Positions 1-10,400 of a stretch of 64,000 nucleotides of DNA are shown in pieces. The notes beneath the pieces were generated by a model. The model was not told the DNA's origin and did no database searches. It saw nothing but the letters and a program-made list of their open reading frames with translations. How positions within the stretch are numbered: position 1 is the first letter of the stretch; each line of letters opens with the position of its first letter. Made by a program: the position numbers and the translations under genes. Origin of the DNA: Dipteris shenzhenensis (lineage: Eukaryota > Polypodiophyta > Polypodiopsida > Gleicheniales); NCBI GenBank assembly GCA_047967505.1, contig CM106540.1; one strand, 5' to 3'.

Positions 1-109
1 GGCATGGGGCCGCATGATAAACTTTCCGCCCCCTCACGGGGGGTGCGAGGCACCGAATAAACGCAATGGTCTGATCTCCCTCCCTCGTGGAGGACGTAAC
101 ACAAGTAAA
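1..109 (+). other. ITS1, 3' part
   Basis: This GC-rich spacer lies directly upstream of a recognisable 5.8S start. It is cut off by the window edge. It is assigned by position only and holds no ORF. Confidence 0.7.
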
Positions 110-203
110 AACGACTCTCAGCAACGGATATCTTAGCTCTTGCAACGATGAAGAACGTAGTGAAATGCGATACGTAGTCCAAGGGCATGCCTGTCTGAGC
201 GTC
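110..203 (+). pseudogene. 5.8S rRNA remnant with internal deletion
   Basis: The universal 5.8S 5' part is present (ACGACTCTCAGCAACGGATA, then GATGAAGAACGTAG, then GCGATACGTAG), and so is the 3' part (GGGCATGCCTGTCTGAGCGTC-like). The two are joined near 178. The central stretch that normally contains GAATTGCAGAATTCCGTGAA and TTTGAACGCA is missing, so only about 94 nt remain of the usual ~160. A functional 5.8S cannot be made, so this rDNA copy is a pseudogene or a dispersed fragment. Confidence 0.85.
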
Positions 204-449
204 CTCACCACAACCATGCCCCTTGCCCCTCCTCTTTGAGGGGGGCCGAGCGATGGAGCTGTCCGTCCGTGATGCCCCTCTGAGGCGGTGCGATCGGTTG
301 AAATGGATCGGTGGCACCGAGTGGCGAGGTGTCGCAATGGTGGTCTGTCCCCTCGCGGGGCGGCAGTTTGCAAACGAATCGCCCGGAGGTGCACGTGCCG
401 AGATTGGGCTCACGGGGGGTGCCGATGAGCTCCCCCTGTATTGGAACAT
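204..449 (+). other. ITS2
   Basis: This spacer lies between the 5.8S remnant and the 28S start. It is GC-rich with runs of G and C that can pair. The 28S boundary is placed just before the conserved TACCCGCCGAGTTTAAGC stretch (about 470-487), so the end is approximate. Short ORFs here are chance. Confidence 0.7.
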
Positions 450-1653
450 GGACCTCAGATCAAGCAAGGCTACCCGCCGAGTTTAAGCATATCACTAAGC
501 GGAGGAAAAGAAACTAACGATGATTTCCCTAGTAGCGGCAAGCGAACCGGAAAGAGCCCAGGTTGAGAATCATGTAGCCTCGCCACTCAAATTGTAGTCT
601 GGAGAGGCGTCCTCTGCAATGGACCGGGCCCAAGTCCCCTGGAAAGGGGCATCGGAGAGGGTGAGAGCCCCGTCGAGCTCGGACCCTATTGCTTCGGAGG
701 GGCTGTTTGGGAATGCAGCCCTAAGCGGGTGGTAAATTCCATCCAAGGCTAAATACGGGCAAGAGACCGATAGCGAACAAGTACTGCGAGGGAAATATGA
801 AAAGGACTTTGAAAAGAGAGTTAAAAAGTGCTTGAAATTGCTGGGAGGGAAGTGAATGGAGGCTGCAGGTGTGCCCAGTTGGATGCGGAAAGACGAGAGC
901 TGGTTCGCCGCTCGACGCGGGGCGCTGGTCAATGCAGGCCAGTGCGACGGGACAAGAGTGGGCTTTTGATGGCCCGCCTATGCCGTCATGCCAACCGAGG
1001 CACGAAGCACGTGCCACTTGTGGTGGGCTTTACGCACTTGCGCGCTCGAGGCGCTGGTGTTCTGGGTTTTCCATTCGACCCATCTTGAAACACGGACCAA
1101 GGAGTTTAACATGTATGCGAGCCGGTGGGTGGCAAACCCATGGAGGCACAAGGAACCTGAGAGGTGGGATCCCCCCGCGAGGTGCACCATCGATCGACCG
1201 TGATCTTCTATGAAAGGTTTGAGTGGGAGCGTATCTACTGGGACCCGAAAGATGGTGAACTATGCCTGAATAGGGCAAAGCCAGAGGAAACTCTGGTGGA
1301 GGCTCGTAGCGATACTGACATGCAAATCGTTCGTCAGACTTGGGTATAGGGGCGAAAGACTAATCAAACCATCTAGTAGCTGGTTCCCTCTGAAGTTTCC
1401 CTCAGGATAGCTGGAGCTCGTTGCTCAATTTTATCGGGTAAAGCGAATGATTAGAGGCATCAGGGGTGTAACACCCTCGACCTATTCTCAAACTTTAAAT
1501 AGGTAAGCAGCCGGGGTTGCTCCGTTGAACCCTGGTGCAGAATGGGAGCTCCAAGTGGGCCATTTTTGGTAAGCAGAACTGGCAATGTGGGATGAACCGA
1601 AAGTCAGGTTACGGTGTCAAACTACGCGCTAACCTAGATCCCACAAAGGGTGT
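450..1653 (+). rRNA. 28S (25S) rRNA gene, 5' portion, interrupted by a transposon
   Basis: This is the 5' ~1.2 kb of large-subunit rRNA. Recognisable conserved blocks are GAGTTTAAGCATATCA, GGACCGGGCCCAAGTCCCCT, GGGTGAGAGCCCCGTCG, GTACTGCGAGGGAAA, TAGTAGCTGGTTCCCTC and CTAACCTAGATCCCACAAAG. The sequence leaves 28S homology abruptly after AAAGGGTGT at 1653. It resumes at 31081 with TGATTGATTAAGACAGTAGG, exactly where the 28S consensus would continue. Many positions differ from land-plant consensus, in keeping with relaxed constraint. Confidence 0.93.
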
Positions 1654-1679
1654 AACACCTATTTCATTAATTTTGGACT
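1650..1679 (+). repeat. Left TSD (GTGT) and left 26-bp TIR
   Basis: GTGT at 1650-1653 belongs to the 28S target. Bases 1654-1679 are the left inverted terminal repeat. After base 26 the two ends diverge. Confidence 0.93.
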
Positions 1680-1764
1680 CTTGCACTGTCCAAATTCATT
1701 TTGTGAGATAATTTTGGATAAAACATTTCAAAAAAAGAGGCTCTTATAAAACAAAACATTGAGT

Positions 1765-2120
1765 CAAAAAGGAAGATTTTAAAAAATCAAATTAGAAAAA
1801 ATGACGTGAGATGTTATTAAAACTAGAGTACATTAAAAATAGAGTACATCACATTGTTAAAAGAGACAAAAAGTAAGATTTTTAAAAATCAAATTAGAAA
1901 AAATGGCGTGACATGTTATGAAAACTAGAGTACATTTCAAAAAGAGCACATCACATTTGTAAAGAAGTAGATCATATTACTCAAAGCCATATGGTGTCAA
2001 AAAACACCTTAATACAGTCTCTCTTAACATCATCTTAACATCACATTTGTACAAGAAGTAGATCATATTACTCAAAGCCATATGGTGTCAAAAAACACCT
2101 TAATACAGTCTCTCTTATCT
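1765..2120 (+). repeat. Left subterminal direct repeats
   Basis: Two families are present. Units near 1769-1871 and 1872-1960 share AAATCAAATTAGAAAAAATG, then CGTGA and AACTAGAGTACATT. A second unit starts at AAGAAGTAGATCATATTAC (about 1963) and recurs near 2053, containing CATATGGTGTCAAAAAACAC. Subterminal repeats are typical transposase-binding regions of large TIR transposons. That role is inferred here. Confidence 0.75.
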
Positions 2121-2137
2121 TCTTAATCACCCTAAGT

Positions 2138-2590
2138 CTAGAAGATCTCATCATTGGTCTCTCTTATCTTCTCAACAACCCAATCTTTCACTGCCTCCAC
2201 AGCTATATCCTCAACATAATTACATGCGAAGAAGAAATTTAAGCAATCACAAATTGTTTCTTTATAATTTCTCTGAGAGGCTCTTATTGTTCTTTCAGCA
2301 TCCGCATCAAATCGCCCATGACGAGAGCTGCGATAACGCAGGTTACTTAAGAAGTCTAATAGATCTTGTCGTGCTTTTATCATACGTCTTAAAAGTCTTT
2401 CACTCTCTGCTATCTTGAGAGTCTCCTCCCTCTCTGCGTGCCTTTGTGCAGCAAATTCCTCTCTCTCCATGTGTGTCAAAGGAGAACCTTGTCGAATTCT
2501 GGCCTCTCTCTGTGCTCCTTGGTCAGCAATCCATTCTTTGAGATTGTTAATTCTGAACTCCACGTCTTCGACAATGCCAAGGACATCCAT
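2138..2590 (-). CDS. Hypothetical 150-aa protein in the transposon
   Basis: This is an uninterrupted 150-codon ORF on the minus strand, starting MDVLGIVEDVEF and ending RETNDEIF. It is rich in Glu, Arg, Lys and Ala. A long charged central stretch (about residues 30-75, with EREEF, RHAEREE and KIAESERLLRRM) looks helical and possibly coiled-coil. No signal peptide, membrane segment or known domain is visible. It lies between the left subterminal repeats and a tandem-repeat block, about 1.1 kb beyond the end of the protease-module gene and on the same strand. It could be a small separate gene of the element or a distal exon. I do not recognise its family. Confidence 0.45.
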   Translation of the reverse strand: MDVLGIVEDVEFRINNLKEWIADQGAQREARIRQGSPLTHMEREEFAAQRHAEREETLKIAESERLLRRMIKARQDLLDFLSNLRYRSSRHGRFDADAERTIRASQRNYKETICDCLNFFFACNYVEDIAVEAVKDWVVEKIRETNDEIF

Positions 2591-2619
2591 GGGTGGGGAG
2601 ATGATAAAGAAAGGGAGAT

Positions 2620-3085
2620 GGACTACGATGCAAGAAAGAAGAGAGTGTCTGCGGAAGGACTATGATGGAAGAATACAAGTTAATGAGAAGCACTAGGATG
2701 GATGAAAGAAGAGAGTGTTTGTGGAAGAACTAGGATAGAAGAATACTTGGTTATCAGGATGGATAAAAGAAGAGAGTGTTTGTGGAAGGACTAGGATAGA
2801 AGAATACAAGTTATTCAGAAGGACTAGGATGTAAGAAATAAGAGAGTGTTTGTGGAAGGACTAGGATGGAAGAATACAAGTGCACTAAGGCACGATGTGT
2901 TCACTATGATAAGGATAAGGGTTGGAATAAAGTGAGAGGCACGATGTGTTCACTATGATAAGGATAAGGGTTGGAATAAAGCAAGTGGAGATTGAATGCT
3001 CTACTTTAAGTGAGTGGAGATGATAAGGATAAGGGTTGGAATAAAGTGAGAGAAGCATTGCGAATGCTCTACTTTCAGTGCGTGG
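2620..3085 (+). repeat. Short tandem repeats (~65 bp and ~53 bp)
   Basis: From 2630 to 2885 there are about four copies of a unit containing AGAGAGTGTTTGTGGAAGGA, CTAGGATAGAAGAATACAAG. From 2888 the unit GGCACGATGTGTTCACTATG, ATAAGGATAAGGGTTGGAAT repeats at about 53 bp and decays by 3085. No coding potential is evident. Confidence 0.75.
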
Positions 3086-3111
3086 AGACTGTCCAACTGA
3101 ATAAAATTATC

Positions 3112-3535
3112 ATCACACAAGGATTTATTTCCAAATAATCACATCATCACACATTCATATCATAAAATTGTGTGCATGAAGAAATATATTACAAATATTA
3201 CATCATCACATATTCATATCAAAATTCTCATCATACAAGGATTTATTTCCAAATAATCACATCATCACACATTCATATCATAAAATTGTGTGCATGAAGA
3301 AATATATTACAAATATTACATCATCACATATTCATATCAAAATTCTCATCACACAAGGATTTATTTCCAAATAATCACATCATCACACATTCATATCATA
3401 AAATTGTGTGCATGAAGAAATATATTACAAATATTACATCATCACATATTCATATCAAAATTCTCATCACACAAGGATTTATTTCCAAATAATCACATCA
3501 TCACACATTCATATCATAAAATTGTGTGCATGAAA
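3112..3535 (+). repeat. 118-bp tandem repeat, about 3.6 copies
   Basis: The landmark GGATTTATTTCCAAATAATC starts at 3121, 3239, 3357 and 3475, an exact 118-bp period. The copies are nearly identical, so the expansion is recent. The array lies just beyond the 3' end of the protease-module gene. Confidence 0.9.
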
Positions 3536-3723
3536 TAATTATATAAATATCATCAGTAAATGCCACTTAAGTAATAAGTCACAAATTGGTGTATAATCAA
3601 CAAAAACTACAAACACAACATCATACATGCATCACAACTCTTGTGATTCTTCTAGTGGAGACTGTGGCAACTCTTCTGATGCTTCCAATGGAGGCTGTGG
3701 TGCTGTAGATGTACACTCAGTCT

Positions 3724-4921
3724 CTACTTCTTCTGTAGTATGTAGTGCTTTCGGAGTAGACTCAGTATCCTCTTCCTTAAATGCAAGCGGAGCGGTGGCA
3801 ACTCTTCTGATGCTTCCAGTGGAGGCTGTGGTGCTGTAGGTGTACACTGGGTCTCTACTTCTTCTGTAGTGTGCAGTGCTTTCATAGTAGACTCAGTCTC
3901 CTCTTCCTTAAAGGGAAGCTTTGATATTGCTTCAGTTGCACGTTGTATTCTAATGGTAGCAATTAGGTCTCGAACGATTTCAGCCCTAAACAATTGTATA
4001 TCCTCCTCTGAATATTTGAGCTCCAAAGGGTCTTCCCATGAGATCTGTGGCTTAAGTGAGAAAATTTCTTTGAAAATCAACATGCAGTTGTAGGCAACTC
4101 TCCACCCGCAACTATGCCCATCTTCCTGCTCTACTACTAAACGCTTTTGGAAGTCTACCGAGTCTTTGTACTGTCCTGTTTCTCTGATAGCAGATACCAA
4201 CTTCTCAATCGACCTGCTCATCATGACATATTAAAAAAACTTAGTGTGTCTATTACATAAGGTACATAATATAGAAGTAACAAGAGATTAATAGAATACT
4301 TACGTATGCACTGAGCCATGAAAGCCTGCAATCGAGTTAACAAACCAACAATAGTTGTCTTCAAGGTCCCAAACCACCAGACTCCAATGTTCCCTACACG
4401 AATAATTAAGAACCATTATTATTTAACACAATGTTGCCAGTATAAGATGAAAATAAAGGTTGCCATGATACTTACATCTCATGATATGCCATAAATAGGA
4501 CTCGCACGCCATGTAAATGTAAAGGCTGTAACAATTTACAAACATTGGCTATTGTCTTTTTGCTATCACTATGTATAGGAGAAAGGAGGGAATCCAACAT
4601 ATACACACGATTTTGTATGACTCTACCAAATCGTGAGATAACTATACTGCACCAACAAATAAATGAATATTAGCTTATTAGATTTAATCAAAATATTGAA
4701 TTATCAAGCAGAGAAAAAGTTTGTATCAAACCTGAGAATGGCCATCATAACGTTGTTATTGACCTCATTTGAAGCTCTAGAGAGAATTGAAATCTCCTCT
4801 CCCCCAAATTCAAGATACTGAGGTCTATGTTGAATCATAACCCTAACATTAAAAGAGCTTCCCAATTCTTCCAATGAAGCCATGTTTGTAGAGTTGAGGT
4901 CTTCTATCCTCTTTGACTCTT
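3724..4921 (-). CDS. Protease module 3 (A3-D3) and C-terminal tail
   Basis: A3 is the 3' part of exon 5196-4732. It is followed by B3 (4646-4476, 171 bp), C3 (4393-4304, 90 bp) and D3 (4213-3724). The B3-C3 splice gives YHEMEHWSLVVWDLED, with the catalytic His. C3 continues to WFVNS, again with Asn at the usual Asp site. D3 has EQEDGHSCGWRVAYNC. No lesion is visible before the tail. The tail carries KEEETESTMKALHTTEEVE. A second copy of that segment (about 3650-3780) lies downstream in another frame (KEEDTESTPKALHTTEEVE), showing a ~120-bp tandem duplication that overlaps the stop at 3724. Confidence 0.68.
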
Positions 4922-5892
4922 TGACGGCATTCATTTCGCAATCAATGATTGCTCGAATGGTACATGTTATAAATGCATAGAGATGCAAATCCGTATATGT
5001 TGACAGTGTGGTGTCATTTTGTATCTCAAAAATTTGACCAAGTACCAAAAAGCAATTGTAGCCCACCCTCCATCCACAATTATAGATGTGGCTATTCTCT
5101 TGATGTGATACCTGACATGTTATATACTCTATTTGTTGTTCCAAGTCACATTGCCGCATTACTATGTCAATAGCACCTACTAACTTTCGAGCTGATCTGC
5201 ACATCAAAACATATAACAACAGTGAATATGTGCATTGCATATCAATCTACATGTCAAGAAGTGACAACAAGTGTAGTCTATACTTACTCTAACACATTGC
5301 CATGGACGGATGTCATTGAGTTGGCAAAGAAGCACTTCTTCGCAAGGATGTCCACGACTACCAGACTCCAATGTGAGCTGCATTATTAATAAAGAATAAT
5401 TACTGTGTTTGAGACAATTCTAGCAATGCAATAGAAAAAACAAGTAGGGTTTGATGCTTACTTCTCATAATATGCTGTAAAAATAACTCGTGCGTTTGTT
5501 GCTAAGCACTTCCGAAATACGAGGATCGAGCATATATGAAACGCTTTGTATATTTTGCGGAAAATTTGCTATAACATTACTATATTTAAAAAAAAAGTAT
5601 TAGCTTCTTGGGTTTAATCAAAATAAGCAAAGTATAAAGCCAAGGAAAAGGCTGCATCAAACCTGAGGATGGGTGTAATGACTTTGACATTAACCTCATT
5701 CTTAGGATTCAAGAGGATTGAAATCTCTTCTTCACCAAATTCAAAAAAATGAGGTTGTTGTCGAATTAATAACATAGCGGTGAATGAACTTCCAATCTGC
5801 TCCAATAGATTCATATTTTCATGACTCATCTTATTGAGAGAGTAGTCTACATCGTATTCTTCTTCACTTGCTATGTCCTCCACATCCTCCTT
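4922..5892 (-). pseudogene. Protease module 2 (exons A2-D2), degenerate
   Basis: The exons are 5892-5663 (A2), 5579-5462 (B2), 5377-5288 (C2) and the first part of 5196-4732 (D2). The His motif (SHWSLVVVDILA) and the Asn position (FFANS) are kept. The Cys motif is YNCGWRVGYNC, with two extra residues between Gln and Cys. B2 is 118 bp instead of 171 bp, a loss of 53 bp that breaks the frame: YMLDPRISEVLSNK is in one frame and ARVIFTAYYE in the next. This module cannot give a normal protease unless splicing bypasses B2. Confidence 0.65.
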
Positions 5893-5939
5893 CTGCCATA
5901 AAAATATAAAAAAGTTATGCGATGTACACATCCCAAATA

Positions 5940-6301
5940 AAGGCTTAAACAAGCAGATAAGGTTTCATACATGCTTTCATTAGAGTGAGTCTCTCCTCTG
6001 CTTGGAGCAAAAATTTAAAAAGGTTTCATACATGATTTCATTAGAGTGAGTCTCTCCTCCTCTTGGAGGAAAAATTTAAAAAGAAGTATAAAGATAGCAT
6101 GCTTTCATTAGACAAGTTATGAGATTTACACATCCCAAATAAAAATATTGGTTTAAATAATCATAGAAGTATAAAGATAGCATGCTTTCATTAGACTCAG
6201 TCTCTTCTCCTCTTGGAGGAAAATATAAAAAAGTTATGAGATTTACACATCCCAATTAAAGGCTTGAACAAGCATACAAGTATAAAGATAAGGTTTTATA
6301 C
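5940..6301 (+). repeat. Repeats inside the D1-A2 intron
   Basis: The unit CATGCTTTCATTAGAGTGAG, TCTCTCCTCCTCTTGGAGGA, AAAATTTAAAAA occurs about three to four times with interleaved copies of GTTATGAGATTTACACATCC. It is probably local intronic expansion. Confidence 0.65.
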
Positions 6302-7403
6302 ATGCTGCAATGTAGTCATATTTTCAGGTTGTTTCCCAATGGTAGTAATTAGATGTTGAATACTCTCAGCCCGAAATGCTAGCAGATCGGCTTCTGTATA
6401 TGATTCCATTTTGACTGGTAACTCCAAATCAAAAATCTCTCTAAGAAACAACATGCAGTTGTAGGCAACTCTCCACCCACAGCTGTGTCCATCTTTTTGC
6501 TCCACTGGCAGACGTCTTTTGAATTCTACTTGATCTTGTTGCTCCGTGGTTGTTCTGACAGCAGATACTAACCGATATGCAGCACTGTCCATCATGACAT
6601 ATTAAATATATTAATATGTCATGATCATAAGATACAAAATAAGAAAGTATCAAAAATATTAAGAGAATAATTACCTTGGGGAGTTGGCATGATAGCCTTC
6701 TATTGAATTCACAAACCATAAATGGTTGAGTTCAAGGTCCCAAAAGATCAGACTCCAATGTGAGCTACACGACCAGAATAAAAATGATTATTGTTTTACA
6801 CAAACTTGCCAAAGAAATAGTAAAAATAAGGTTAGAGTTGATACTTACGCCTCATGATAAGGCATTAAGATGACTCGCACCCCATCTAAATTCAAAGGGC
6901 TTAACCAGGTACAAACATCTTCTATAGTCTTTTGAGGAGAGCTAAGAATAGAAGAAAGGAGAGCATCGAGCATGTAGACACGATGCTGCACTGCACTAGG
7001 AAGCTGAGAAATAACTACACTGCACCAAGAAATAAACAAACATTAGCTCATAGAATTGATTTGCATTCTGCACTAGGAAACTGATATATAACTACACTGT
7101 GAATAAATAAAAAAATGTTAGCTCATTGAAGTAGCAACAAATAAATAAACGTTACCTGAGAATGGCCAAGATAACATTGTCATTAACCTCTTTTAAAGGA
7201 TTGGAGAGGATTGAAACCTCCTCTCTACCAAAGCTTAAATACTGAGGTTCTCGTTTCAAAACGATCCTAACTTCAAATGAGCTCTCCATTTTATCCAATG
7301 CAGCTAAATTTGATTTTTCAATCAAATTTAGAGGTGGTTGCATTGTTGAAGTAGAAGGGAGTGCCTTCGTATTGACTTCATCCATTTCTTCTCCCTCTAT
7401 TGC
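6302..7403 (-). CDS. Protease module 1 (exons A1-D1), motif-complete C48-like domain
   Basis: The exons are 7403-7156 (A1), 7019-6849 (B1), 6764-6675 (C1) and 6584-6302 (D1). Splicing B1 to C1 gives HEASHWSLIFWD, the Ulp1/C48 histidine motif (HW-x-L). C1 continues to WFVNS, where the family's third catalytic residue is normally Asp; here it is Asn. D1 supplies the oxyanion Gln and catalytic Cys in EQKDGHSCGWRVAYN, with Gln six residues before Cys as in SUMO proteases. The order His, Asp/Asn, Gln, Cys is that of the C48 clan. A1 contributes SFEVRIVLKREPQYLSFG. No lesion is visible inside this module. C48 enzymes cleave SUMO or ubiquitin-like tags or polyproteins; the substrate here is unknown. 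Confidence 0.72.
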
Positions 7404-7495
7404 CTGTAAACAAATATGAGAGATTAGATTCATTATCTTTAAATTTAAATCTTATTTAAAAAATTGTATTTAGTTGAGAAATAGAGAGTTCATAC

Positions 7496-10400
7496 CGCTA
7501 AGTATTGTCGTAGTGGCCTTTTTTCATAACCCTGCAAGCCATAATTATCAAAGAAGGCATCATCATGTTTGTCTTCATCCACCAACCTCTCTGTGAACGG
7601 GTCATGTAAGTCCATCTTTTCATCATCATCAACTGGGACATTATGATCTTCAAGGTAATCATCCATGTCATCGGTGTCCTTGTGGTCTATCTCTTTTTCA
7701 TAGCCTGTGGTTAGATCTGCTTGAAGCTGGAAATAAGCCATGAAATGCTTATTTTCAATAATATTTGTGGAGTTGCCTTTTCTTGGGAGATCCTCAAATA
7801 AATATCCCATCCTGCACAAGGTGACCTCCCAACCTGCCGGTAGCAAATTCTCCATCATGGTAAGCAAGAGACTCCCACTTTTTGCAGGACTTCCATAGTT
7901 GTTTTTTTGATAATGTATGGAGATGGGAATATCTTGCTCTTCTAGCATCAATCTCAAATTATTTGAATTCCCTCTTATGTTCTTTTGTAAGGAGTGATTA
8001 GGGTTGGGACTCCACATACACAGAAAGAATGATTCAAGAGTTTGAATCGCTATGCCACATTCTCTCTTGCCTCTCTTTGCTGCATAAACACCACTATAGA
8101 TCTTCAAATCTGATGAATATGCTCGCTCTAGAGTAACCTGCATGGCTTCTTTGTCTTTTTTATCAACAAAAATGACAATGTTGCAAATCGCCACTTTGCA
8201 AATGGTGGTATATACTATTCTATCAATGAAGTTATGGATATCATCACTAGAAACTTCATTGATAAAGAATAGTTGTGGCTTATCCCATGCTGACTCATTC
8301 TTGAAGAAGTCATCTTCTGAGACTCCCCTGAAGTTCACAAGCTTTCCAGACTCTGCCGTAACCTCTACATTGAATTGAAAGCTTTGGTGCATATCTGTCG
8401 GCATCCTTATCTCGCTGATTAATCTTTCCACATATGCAACCACCTGTTGTGGGATTTCTTTTCTCATATAAGAGGTTACTATTTCCGACCCATCTTCATC
8501 CTTTTTAATCCACCTGTTTGCCCATAGCTTTACCTTGGGTGTTGACAAAGAAGCTATATGCTTCACCACATTATAGTCAATGTTACAATGAGTAAGTGGA
8601 ATTTGTTTCTCTGATAGCAAATACTTAATGGCACTATGCACTGCATCACGCCTCACCTGTACATTGATGCATTCTTCCATGCAGTGATCTTTGTCTTTTT
8701 TTCCAAAAAACCATTCTTTCTTTAAAATTTTTTGTGCTGCCATGGATGCATACTTATCAGGTAAGTACTTTACAGGCCTCAACATCCTTGCCGTCAACTC
8801 CTTCTTATCCATTACCTTTGACTTGCCGGAGATAAACAAAGGAGCTTCATAGGTCAGCTGTCCATGCTCACAAGCAATGCACGTTTCAAGCATCTCATTG
8901 AACACTTCAACAGGACAAAATATGATAGAAGTGTAGTCGGCATATCTGTCCCTCACCACCTTGAGGCTTGTCATACTTTCTTCTCGCTCTTGAGTTCCCC
9001 TAGGCACAACTGCACTCAAAGAAGTATAGAAGTTTGTGAGTGTGTCGGCGTCTGCTTTTGTGACCTTTCGCTTCAAATCAGGATTTGGAGAACCAAATGT
9101 TGTCCATATAACCCTTGCCTTCTGTAAGACCTCTGATGTTGAGGATATCTTACGCTTTCCATGGACATATTGATTAAGTCTTTCGGACTCAATCAAATAC
9201 TTGATCTCGTGCTTGAATATACAGATTGTTGCAGGATAATAATGGAATGAACTTATCTTTGCAAATTGTTCTGGAGTGAGTCTTTTGCCCTCCTTTGCTT
9301 CCCTTGTGATCTGATTACAAGCATAAGCCCAATGTTGACCATCAATGGGCTAGAATCTGCAATGAAGGAGGAATTCCTTCTTTACTTCCTTTAGCATATT
9401 CTCACCTTGTGCCTCTTCGCCTTGTTCATGTGGAATATTTTTAAGAGTGTCTTTAAAGAATTGACTGAAGGTTTCCTCGAAATGTGTAGGCCCTGTAAAT
9501 GTTATTTGATCCAGAAAACTATTTTTGGTTGGACAAAACATTATTGGGCGCAAGACCACATTGCTTGCCACAGGTTTCTTACCATCTCTCAAAGCCTCAT
9601 ATATTTGCATTGCATAGGATATATCAAGGCTTGGCTATTAGTAAAGAGATCTGCAGCTTCCACATCTTTGGCATTCACAAACCACGTCCTTTGACCCCAG
9701 ATATATCCCACATCATCATCTGTAACTGCTTCATTAAGACGCGGATTAAGATTTTTGATTGATGTGAGTTCATCCTGATCATCTTCAGCCTCGGGTTCTG
9801 AGTCTTCTTCATCTTTCTCTTTTTTTGACCGTTTTTCATCCACATTATCTTTCTCTACAGTGGGACGATGTCTTTTTTTACTGCTTGGAACCGTGGCTCT
9901 TGCAGTACTAGCCTTTTGCATTTCACGTCGTGGTTTGCTAGCAAGAGCTTCTAGCATAACTGCAGTGGATCGACCTTGATCTTCTTCAATTTTTTTAAAT
10001 TCCCATGCACTCAAGGCTTGTTTTTCATCATCCTTAGTTACATCCACCATTTCTGGCTCTAGAAGTTTGCGCTCATGTTCTACAGGTTTGTGACAGTGTG
10101 CCTGTTCTTCTTGTCCTTGCATCGAAGTCTGAGCTTTTTGATCTCCTTCATGTGAAGATCCTTGAATATGAGGAGCATATTCAGCATCCTGAAAGTATTC
10201 AAACATTATCTTTGCATGCATCCTTTTTGCCACCACACTAGGAAATTGCTCCCAAGTATATGAAAGAGTCTCCAATGCACTTTGCAGCTCTGGAAACTTT
10301 GATGGTTGAGGAGGAGGCATCACAAAGGTCTTTGAGTCTCTCCTTGACACAATAAAATGAATACCGCCAACTTCAGGATCTGAACTCTTTGTTAAAATAT

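Noticed and set aside
223-1349. Short ORFs over the rDNA
   Set aside because: Both strands of 28S/ITS are open by chance, and the sequence is fully explained by conserved rRNA blocks.
8142-9127. Plus-strand ORFs inside the protease-gene exon
   Set aside because: They are opposite-strand shadows of the longer minus-strand frame.
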